Source: Methanobacterium sp. (GTDB lineage: Archaea; Methanobacteriota; Methanobacteria; Methanobacteriales; Methanobacteriaceae). From it: a stretch of 64,000 nucleotides of DNA. The DNA lies in NCBI GenBank assembly GCA_016222945.1, contig JACRPY010000003.1:149699-213698 (forward strand), read 5' to 3'. Under the pieces are notes generated by a model. The model worked only from the letters and a program-made list of their open reading frames with translations, was not told the origin of the DNA and did not search any database. Of this stretch, positions 47,819-54,635 are shown piece after piece. The translations under genes were made by a program, and so were the position numbers. Each line of letters starts with the position of its first letter. Positions within the stretch are counted from its first letter, which is position 1.

Positions 47819-48034
47819 GTAATCACAACCTATATCTTAAAATACATTGTATTTAAGCTCCATTTTCAATTTAATAGTATGAATGTTCCTTTTAGACTTT
47901 ACAAACTATTTAATTTTCTTTATCAGTTTATGTTTTATTATACTATTAAAATTAAACTTAAATATTTTTGTTTATGATTAAATGTTTGAAAATAATCAAA
48001 AAACTAATTAATTCTTAAAACAAAAATATGATTT

Positions 48035-48598
48035 ATGACTGTAAAAAAAAAGAAAATTGCATGGGGAATTACTGGTAGCGGCGATAAAATCGTAGAAACA
48101 GTAAATATAATGCGAGAACTCAGGGAAAAATACAAAGAGGAGTTTGATATAAGAATATACGTTTCTAAAGCAGGGGATCAAGTTTTAAAATATTATGGAT
48201 TATTTAAAGAGTTAGAAGTAGAGTTTGACAGGACATGGGTCGAAGTTAACGCTAATGCGCCATTTTTAGCGGGGCAAATACAGTTAGGTCAGTTTGAATT
48301 AATGTTAATTGCTCCTGCAACCTCCAATACTGTTGCTAAAATTTCACTTAGAATAGCAGACTCCTTACTTCCCAATGCAGCTATTATGGGTCAAAAAGCA
48401 GGGACCCCCATCTATATACTTCCTTCAGACTTTGAAGAAGGAGTTACAGTCACAAAACTACCTGATGGCAGAGATTTAGAACTAACCATAAGAAAAGAAG
48501 ACGTAGAACATGTTAAAAAACTTGCAAATATGGATATTAATATATTAAAAACTCCAGAAGAAATTTACGACGTTTTCAAGAAGCATGCCAAAAAATGA
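48035..48598 (+). CDS. afpA: Archaeoflavoprotein AfpA
   Basis: The 187-residue flavoprotein of the HFCD/flavoprotein fold has the FMN-type start IAWGITGSGDKIVETV, LIAPATSNTVAKISLRIADS and IYILPSD. It matches archaeoflavoprotein AfpA, which takes electrons from ferredoxin and passes them to iron-sulfur or flavin proteins. Related DmrB reduces dihydromethanopterin, so that role is an alternative. A hairpin repeat element begins 6 bp after its stop. Confidence 0.88.
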   Translation: MTVKKKKIAWGITGSGDKIVETVNIMRELREKYKEEFDIRIYVSKAGDQVLKYYGLFKELEVEFDRTWVEVNANAPFLAGQIQLGQFELMLIAPATSNTVAKISLRIADSLLPNAAIMGQKAGTPIYILPSDFEEGVTVTKLPDGRDLELTIRKEDVEHVKKLANMDINILKTPEEIYDVFKKHAKK

Positions 48599-48604
48599 AA
48601 CATT

Positions 48605-48710
48605 CGAAAATTTATAGAATTTTCGATGCATCGAAATCTCTGATTTCGATAGTTTTTTTGCTGCGTCAAAAACATAGTTTTTGACAGCATTCAAAAATCG
48701 AAGATTTGAC
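48605..48710 (+). repeat. Modular hairpin repeat between convergent genes
   Basis: There are four hairpins in a row: CGAAAATT-TATAG-AATTTTCG (48605-48625), ATGCAT, CGAAATC-TCT-GATTTCG (48632-48648), GTCAAAAAC-ATA-GTTTTTGAC (48665-48685), and CAAAAATC-GAA-GATTTG (48692-48708). The first two with their ATGCAT link, and the third, have counterparts in the insertions at 6627-6795. It could act as a bidirectional terminator where it lies. Confidence 0.75.
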
Positions 48711-48748
48711 AGCATTCCACTGCAAAATAAAAAAAATAGTTTCTGTAT

Positions 48749-49087
48749 TTAACGTACCCTTGATTGTGGGGCAGCGTCCCTTATTTGTAATGTGACGTGG
48801 AATTTATAGTTATGACTATCTTCATCTTCCACAATTGGAGACACTCCTCTAAAATAATGGTTCCACCGATCTCCAGAGCCTACAATATTTATTCCTAAAG
48901 ATTCATTATCATTCACTCTTAAAAAAAAATCATATATACCTGTTAATTCATCTTTTGGAGCCTTAAAGTTGATTTGAACTACTCCTCCTGTTCTGTTTAC
49001 AAATTTAACATGATCTTCTTTTATTTGAGCCTTATTTTCCGATTTCTGCCCAACATCTCTTATAAATACAACAGTTGACTCATCCAT
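48749..49087 (-). CDS. Beta-rich small protein, unknown
   Basis: The 112-residue soluble protein appears to be mostly beta strands, as in an immunoglobulin or C2-like sandwich (HVKFVNRTGGVVQINFKAPK, GIYDFFLRVNDNE, YKFHVTLQIRD). GTGGGGGTATTCT before ATG 49087 matches the leader of the zinc-ribbon gene at 2849. I do not recognise the family. It precedes no co-oriented gene closely; the adenosine-specific kinase is 123 bp upstream. Confidence 0.6.
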   Translation of the reverse strand: MDESTVVFIRDVGQKSENKAQIKEDHVKFVNRTGGVVQINFKAPKDELTGIYDFFLRVNDNESLGINIVGSGDRWNHYFRGVSPIVEDEDSHNYKFHVTLQIRDAAPQSRVR

Positions 49088-49210
49088 AGAATACCCCCAC
49101 TTAGTTATATTAATAAATTAGAACATGAAAGTATAAACTTTTTTCTATAGATCCTGTTAAAACCCCTTATTTGCCAATTTAGAAAAAATAAGGAATAATT
49201 TGAAACGGCC

Positions 49211-49699
49211 TTAAAATTTATATCCAAAATCCCTTAACATTTTCCTTCTGTATTCTGCATCATCTGCGCTTTCTATTCTTTCGGGTTTAAATCCATCAAT
49301 TACACCCAGTATTCCTCTTCCCTGTTCGGTTTCAGCAATTATAATTTGAACTGGATTTGCAGTGGCACAATATAAATTCACAACCTCTGGAACGTTTATT
49401 ATACGCTGAATAATGTTAATTGGAAATGCATTCTTAATGAATATTAAAAAAGCATGCCCACATCCAATTTCAAACATTTTTTCACCGGCGATTTCAGTAA
49501 GAAATTCATCATTGCCTGATTTTCTCACAAGACAATGCCCAGAAGCTTCACTAAATGCAAGTCCAAATTCAGCGCCAGGCACAGTATTTATTATAGCCTC
49601 ATGTAAATCTTCAACTGTTTTTATGAAATGGCTTTGCCCCAATATGAGATTACAATCCTCAGGAGCTTCTAATTTAACAATTTTTGTTTCAAATTCCAT
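49211..49699 (-). CDS. Adenosine-specific kinase (DUF355/PF04008)
   Basis: The 162-residue protein matches the small adenosine-specific kinase family: [74 protein letters not shown], and [16 protein letters not shown]. The name comes from one structural study; the physiological role is uncertain. Length and motifs are complete. It is divergent from the wall-hydrolase gene across a 575-bp gap. Confidence 0.88.
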   Translation of the reverse strand: MEFETKIVKLEAPEDCNLILGQSHFIKTVEDLHEAIINTVPGAEFGLAFSEASGHCLVRKSGNDEFLTEIAGEKMFEIGCGHAFLIFIKNAFPINIIQRIINVPEVVNLYCATANPVQIIIAETEQGRGILGVIDGFKPERIESADDAEYRRKMLRDFGYKF

Positions 49700-50274
49700 A
49701 ATAATTCCCCTATTATTTTATTGGCCTTATTAAATTAATATTTTGGGTTAAAAAGAAATAGTATTAGGCATTTATCTCAATAGAAGAGATTTAAACATTG
49801 ATTTGTTTCATCAAATCAGTTTATCATGAAAACAAAACATTAAAAAGAGAACTTTTAACATGAATAAGTCCATAAAAAGAGTTTATCCACTTAAAACCAT
49901 TTTAATATTTCTTTTTTCATATTTTAGAGCGCATGTACACTGAAATTGTATTTTAAGGTTTAAAAAGTAAAGGATATACCATTTATAAATGCTTTTTTTG
50001 CTAAAATAGCTTTAATTTGAGCTTATTTATTAAAAAAACAAACCCATAGATTTAAACTTTGATCAGCCCATTTAATACCTTCTAAATGAGTTTTAAATAA
50101 AAAAATAAGATTTAAAATGGCGTATTTTCCAAATTTAAAACAAAACATTTATATAATTCGGATAAGTGAACATTACCTTGTCCAAAAACTAAAAAAAGAT
50201 TTCAAAATTTGAGAAATAATAATCTTAAAGTATGAAAACTAGTAGGTGTTGTTTTTGGATTCGGAGGCGGTAAA
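49700..50274. other. 575-bp AT-rich intergenic region
   Basis: No gene-like frame is visible on either strand. It is very AT-rich with scattered T and A runs. The right part holds the promoter of the wall hydrolase (TATA at 50148-50155) and a leader of about 95 nt. The sequence TTTCATCAAATCAG near 49806 and other short repeats were not clearly structured. Confidence 0.5.
50141..50155 (+). promoter_or_regulatory. Promoter of the wall-hydrolase gene
   Basis: BRE-like CAAAAC precedes the TATA box TTTATATA (50148-50155). Transcription would start near 50180, leaving a leader of ~95 nt that ends with GGAGGCGG. Confidence 0.5.
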
Positions 50275-52506
50275 ATTACGAAGAAATTTTTTTTAGCAGT
50301 GTTAATTGCATTTAGCATTGTAATGTTTAGTTCAAGTGGTATTTACGCCACCAATGACACCCCGATTGAGAATACTACCAATATAACTTTGGAAGAGCAA
50401 ACAACATACACACCACAAAGTGGAAATTATACAGCAAATTCAACGACGACCAGTGAAAATACAACAAACAGTACCAATTCAACAGGAACGTCAGATGCAG
50501 CAGCTGGAGAAACATACGATAATATACATGGAGTATGGATGACCTCTGCAAGCGCAGGACAATTAAGTTCATCTGACATAGATAACCTTATACTATCCGG
50601 AATAACAGACATATTCGTGAAAACAAACAGGTTTACAGACCCAACTTATGATAGCGTTCTAAATTATCTTTTACCCTTACTTAATGGTAAAGGAATACGT
50701 GTCCATGCATGGATAACTTGTTTTAAAGACGCTGCCGGAAATTGGGTTGATCCACAGGGAAAATACAGTTACCAAGTTTCAGTTCCATACACCGAGGTTG
50801 TAAAAGTGCCTTATCAAAAATGGTACAAAGGCTGGTACTACAAAGCATACACAGTAAAAGTCAAAAAACGGTACAAATCAGGGAAAAAATGGAGATACTA
50901 CTGGACTTACAAGACCAAATACAAAAGAGTGTATGGTTGGACTTACTACATAGCTTACAAAGATGAATACAGAACAAATTATCGAAGCGAAACAAGATAC
51001 GGATACAGTACAACATTCAACAATGAATTAATTAGTTTCATTAAAAACCTCACTACAAACTATAACATTGACGGAATACACCTTGATTACGTTAGATATT
51101 CGGGTGTAGGAGACAATGCGGCCTATAAAAATGAGGGTGGAACAGCAGCAATAACTTCATTTGTGCAACAAGTAAAAGAAGCAGTATACAGCGTTAAACC
51201 TAAAGTAGCAGTCTCTGCAGCATTAATGCCTGAAGGAGCAGCTAACGCACAATACTACGGACAAGACTATGGACAGCTTGCAAATTATCTTGATTTCCTG
51301 GTTCCAATGATTTATAAAGGAAACTATGGTCAAGATACAGCATGGATCGGTACAACAACAAAATATATCGTTGATCATGCAGTTGACACCAACGGAAACA
51401 AAAAACCGGTTGTAGCAGGGCTTCAAACATACGTTTCAGACAGTAATGTAACACCAATATCTCAAGAGGAACTACAAAATGACATAAATACAGCGACAGG
51501 AAATGGATCTGCAGGCTATGTGCTTTTCAGATATGGTTTAATCAGCGGTTTAAGTACAACAGCAGAATCTGATAGCTCTAGTTCAGTTACATTTACTTTA
51601 AATGAAATCCAAGCTGCAGCAGCAAGCGTTAAAACATTCATTGAAACCAACAAAAGACTACCTGAATATGTGACAATCTCTACAATATCAGTAACAATGC
51701 CAGAATTCTTACAACTAATGACAAACAGTTTATTACAGTTAAACAATGGATCAACAGCGCCAGTAACATTCAAAAATGTTGAATATCCCACAAATTCCCC
51801 AACAGATTCAATAAATGGAAACTTAGGACTTTCAGAATATTTAGAAATTGCTCAAAGAATAAACACATCAATAAACGCCAGTGGCAAAACACCAGATTAC
51901 CAAACAAGTTCTTTAGGAAATATAGGATATAAATCTTTGGTTTATATATATTCCAAAATATTGAACTTCTACAGTGCAAACAGCAGACTACCTAACTACG
52001 TTACAGTGGATTCATATATAACAAATCCTGATTCAAATTCAGTGCCAGCAGAACTACAGCAGTATCTTCAAGAAACGTCTAATTGTCAGGTGGGCAGTTC
52101 AAGTATTCAATCATTGGCTGCATCAATAACCGCAGGATTAACATCCCAATACGACAAAGCAGTGAAAATATTCAACTGGGTAAGAGACAACCTTGGTTAT
52201 TCATTCTACTATAACACCAAATACGGTGCTGTAGGTACATTGAATGCCAGGACAGGAAACTGTGTTGACACTTCACACCTTTTAATAGCTTTAGAAAGGG
52301 CTGCAGGAATTCCTGCAAGATATGTACATGGTTATTGTAAATTTACAAGCGGTAACTGGTACGGTCATGTCTGGGCTAATGTTTGGGTGAACGGTCAATG
52401 GTACTCAGCAGATGCAACAAGTTCAAGGAACACTTTTGGCGTAATAAACAACTGGAACACAGGTACATACACATTAAAAGGAATATATGCTTCATTACCA
52501 TTTTAG
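50275..52506 (+). CDS. Secreted pseudomurein hydrolase: GHL10 barrel, pseudomurein-binding repeats, transglutaminase-type endoisopeptidase
   Basis: The best start is ATT 50275, 7 nt after GGAGG, giving the signal peptide (I/M)TKKFFLAVLIAFSIVMF; GTG 50299 would cut it. Then come a Thr/Asn-rich linker (~26-80), a GHL10-type glycosidase barrel (~86-430; HGVWMTSASAG, NIDGIHLDYVRYSG), two pseudomurein-binding repeats (FIETNKRLPEYVTI; FYSANSRLPNYVTV), and a C-terminal Cys-His-Asp domain (RTGNCVDTSH, WYGHVWANVWV, SADATSS) like the endoisopeptidases PeiW/PeiP. The barrel is interrupted at ~170-245 by a Tyr/Lys/Trp-rich insert. It should cut both glycan and peptide links of pseudomurein. Confidence 0.82.
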   Translation: MTKKFFLAVLIAFSIVMFSSSGIYATNDTPIENTTNITLEEQTTYTPQSGNYTANSTTTSENTTNSTNSTGTSDAAAGETYDNIHGVWMTSASAGQLSSSDIDNLILSGITDIFVKTNRFTDPTYDSVLNYLLPLLNGKGIRVHAWITCFKDAAGNWVDPQGKYSYQVSVPYTEVVKVPYQKWYKGWYYKAYTVKVKKRYKSGKKWRYYWTYKTKYKRVYGWTYYIAYKDEYRTNYRSETRYGYSTTFNNELISFIKNLTTNYNIDGIHLDYVRYSGVGDNAAYKNEGGTAAITSFVQQVKEAVYSVKPKVAVSAALMPEGAANAQYYGQDYGQLANYLDFLVPMIYKGNYGQDTAWIGTTTKYIVDHAVDTNGNKKPVVAGLQTYVSDSNVTPISQEELQNDINTATGNGSAGYVLFRYGLISGLSTTAESDSSSSVTFTLNEIQAAAASVKTFIETNKRLPEYVTISTISVTMPEFLQLMTNSLLQLNNGSTAPVTFKNVEYPTNSPTDSINGNLGLSEYLEIAQRINTSINASGKTPDYQTSSLGNIGYKSLVYIYSKILNFYSANSRLPNYVTVDSYITNPDSNSVPAELQQYLQETSNCQVGSSSIQSLAASITAGLTSQYDKAVKIFNWVRDNLGYSFYYNTKYGAVGTLNARTGNCVDTSHLLIALERAAGIPARYVHGYCKFTSGNWYGHVWANVWVNGQWYSADATSSRNTFGVINNWNTGTYTLKGIYASLPF

Positions 52507-52536
52507 GAAGACGTATATATTTATTTTTTATTTTTT

Positions 52537-52734
52537 TTATTCTTTTATTAGGTAGTAAACCAAAGAAGCAGCTGTGACACTAATAAGTAAGATAAGTGCC
52601 CGTATGATTAAAAAATTCATGTCATTTGGAGATGGATTTCCGGCTAAAGACAATAAAAAAGGAGCAATAACTACTAAAACAATAATAAAAACAATTAATG
52701 CTAATATAAAACCTAAAACCACCCGAAAATTCAT
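52537..52734 (-). CDS. 65-residue two-helix membrane protein
   Basis: The short product has two membrane helices: VVLGFILALIVFIIVLVVIA and FLIIRALILLISVTAASLVY, joined by a polar loop (GNPSPNDMN). It starts 1 bp after the stop of the preceding gene and is last of the five-gene operon. The size and layout recall holins or small immunity proteins, but nothing in the sequence proves either. Confidence 0.6.
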   Translation of the reverse strand: MNFRVVLGFILALIVFIIVLVVIAPFLLSLAGNPSPNDMNFLIIRALILLISVTAASLVYYLIKE

Positions 52735-52735
52735 A

Positions 52736-53464
52736 TTAGTATAACTCCAATTTACTAATATCCGTATTTAATAATTTAAAATAAGTTTTATAAGCCATAA
52801 TAACATCTTCAGTTAACATTACATTACGTTCATGGTTTACGGCATTACAGGCCGCTAAAAAACCTAACATAAACATCTCACCAGTTTGAAAAGTGGAAGA
52901 AGCAGACCCCCAACCACGATCCACCATAATTTTTCCCCTAACATCCTCCAATTTTCCAAACAATCTTTTTCCTTTTTTATCCCATTTCATTTGTCTTAAT
53001 TCCTGGTAAAACTCCTCATCAGGCACATCATAATCTTTAACCGTATCAAAGTTATTTAAAGAAGACATTAAACGTTCTAAAAGTGCATAATTCTTTTTTA
53101 AATCTTCAGATGTTAGCGTATTTTGTTTATAAGCGTATGCTATTAAATCTATCATGTTAATTATGCCTAAAAAATGTCCAGCTTCTATAAGATCTGTGAT
53201 TGGGGGGAAATATAAAAGAGGTTTTTTAAGGATTTTAGTCGCGTGTTGGTATTGTGGCACTTTTAGAAGATTATCCAAAGTTTCCTGTTGTTCCACCTCC
53301 TTACTTTCTAGTTTAGTAGCTTCATATACTTTCTCATAAATTTCAGAATCCTTTAAATTTAATAATCCTTTTATTGTTTCGTTTAACTCGTCAGTATCGT
53401 TGAATTCGGTTTGTGTTTCTTTTATTAGTTTTTGGCTTGTTTTATAGATTTTTGAAATCCCCAT
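52736..53464 (-). CDS. 242-residue helical protein, unknown, in C39/peptide operon
   Basis: The start is ATG 53464 with a perfect AGGAGGTG 8 nt upstream. A further upstream GTG would overlap that site. It is a soluble, mainly helical protein with an N-terminal charged part (SKIYKTSQKLIKETQTEFND) and a central helix region (DLIEAGHFLGIINMIDLIAY). A C-terminal GWGSASSTFQTGEMFMLGF is the most distinctive segment. No known domain is recognised. The gene begins 14 bp after the repeat peptide gene, so they are surely co-translated from one message. Confidence 0.65.
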   Translation of the reverse strand: MGISKIYKTSQKLIKETQTEFNDTDELNETIKGLLNLKDSEIYEKVYEATKLESKEVEQQETLDNLLKVPQYQHATKILKKPLLYFPPITDLIEAGHFLGIINMIDLIAYAYKQNTLTSEDLKKNYALLERLMSSLNNFDTVKDYDVPDEEFYQELRQMKWDKKGKRLFGKLEDVRGKIMVDRGWGSASSTFQTGEMFMLGFLAACNAVNHERNVMLTEDVIMAYKTYFKLLNTDISKLELY

Positions 53465-53478
53465 TTTTTTACACCTCC

Positions 53479-53706
53479 TTACCATCTGAATATGTTTGTT
53501 ATTCCTTTATAAATTGTGTTTCCTAGTGATTGGACTCCGTTGTAGATTGCTGTTCCTATTGATTTGATTCCATTGTATATTGTGCTGCCCACTGATTTAA
53601 GTGTATTATATGCCGTTTTCCCGTAAGATATAATTTTTTTACCGTATCCTATTGCTTTTTGAGTTAGAGGATGTTGTATTATTGCTTGAACAGTAGGGCT
53701 ACTCAA
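53479..53706 (-). CDS. 75-residue peptide made of 11-residue repeats
   Basis: After HPLTQKAIGYGKKIISYGK come four 11-residue units: TAYNTLKSVGS, TIYNGIKSIGT, AIYNGVQSLGN and TIYKGITNIFR, then a final Trp. Regular Gly, Tyr and Lys positions suggest an amphipathic membrane-active helix. It carries a net positive charge and no acidic residue. TTG 53706 is the only in-frame start, without an obvious ribosome site, so it may have its own leaderless start. It has no signal peptide and no Gly-Gly leader. Confidence 0.65.
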   Translation of the reverse strand: MSSPTVQAIIQHPLTQKAIGYGKKIISYGKTAYNTLKSVGSTIYNGIKSIGTAIYNGVQSLGNTIYKGITNIFRW

Positions 53707-53743
53707 TAATTAGTCTATAATTTAAAAATAAATAAATATTTAA

Positions 53744-54628
53744 TTAATTCTCATCCATCAAGGTTAAAAGTTCTTCTTTAGCTCCCTTAGCCTCTTCAAA
53801 ATCAGGATCAATTTCTAATGCTTTATCGTAACATTCAAGTGATTCCGAGTATTTTTTTAGTTCTTTGAGGGTTCTTCCTTTTTCAAGCCATGTTTCTTCG
53901 TCATTATCTATTTCTAGAGATTTATTGTAATATTTCAATGCTTCTTCATATTTTCCAAGTTTTTGGAATAGATTACCTTTTTCATGCCAAGAATATTCTG
54001 ATTCAGGGTTTAGTTCCAATGCTTTATTAATACAATCTAAAGCTTCATCATACCTTCCAAGATTACGAAGTGCGACACATTTATTATTCCATGAGTATTC
54101 TGACTTTGTATTTAACTCTAAAGCTTTATTATAACATTCTAATGCTTTTTTGTATTCTTCAAGTTTAAGTAAAGCATTCCCCTTACTGTGCCATGCTTCA
54201 AAATACTCCTGATCAATTTTTAAAGCACTTTCATAGTATTTAACCGCTTTTCCATATCTTTCGAGTTTATTAAGTGCCCGACCTTTATTATACAATGATT
54301 CTGCATCTTCTGGGTTAATTTCTAATGCTTTGTTATAGCATTGGAGTGCTTCCTCATGTTCTCCAAGTTTATTAAGCGTTAAACCTTTATTATGCCATGC
54401 GTTTCCATTTTTAGGGTTAATTTCTAATGCTTTGTTGTAGCATTGGAGTGCTTCCTCATGTTCTCCAAGTTTATTAAGCGTTAAACCTTTATTATACCAT
54501 GAAACTGCATTTTTTGGATATTTATCCAGTATTTTATTGTAACATTGGAGTGCTTCTTCATATCTTCCAAGTTTTGCAATTTTGTTACATTCTTTATTTT
54601 TGTTTTTGAAAATGTTTAATAATCCCAT
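53744..54628 (-). CDS. TPR-repeat protein
   Basis: The 294-residue protein has eight tetratricopeptide repeats of 34 residues with the consensus AWHNKGLTLNKLGEHEEALQ, ending in a short acidic tail. There is no signal peptide, so it is cytosolic. It starts 7 bp after the giant beta-helix gene. TPR proteins scaffold complexes, and here it may gather the operon's other products, which is inference. Two adjacent repeats are almost identical in DNA. Confidence 0.85.
   Translation of the reverse strand: MGLLNIFKNKNKECNKIAKLGRYEEALQCYNKILDKYPKNAVSWYNKGLTLNKLGEHEEALQCYNKALEINPKNGNAWHNKGLTLNKLGEHEEALQCYNKALEINPEDAESLYNKGRALNKLERYGKAVKYYESALKIDQEYFEAWHSKGNALLKLEEYKKALECYNKALELNTKSEYSWNNKCVALRNLGRYDEALDCINKALELNPESEYSWHEKGNLFQKLGKYEEALKYYNKSLEIDNDEETWLEKGRTLKELKKYSESLECYDKALEIDPDFEEAKGAKEELLTLMDEN
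54313..54497 (-). repeat. Near-identical 102-bp tandem duplication within TPR gene
   Basis: Two adjoining TPR units share a run of about 80 bp with one difference visible (TTATAG against TTGTAG), offset by exactly 102 bp or 34 codons. This indicates a recent internal duplication or gene conversion. Confidence 0.7.
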
Positions 54629-54635
54629 TTCTTAT

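Noticed and set aside
47741..47977. 78-residue plus-strand frame rich in Phe
   Set aside because: It is the complement of the A-rich zinc-knuckle gene and an AT-rich gap, with no ribosome site.
48605..48710. CRISPR-like array
   Set aside because: The hairpins differ in arm sequence and are not regularly spaced direct repeats; no cas genes are near.
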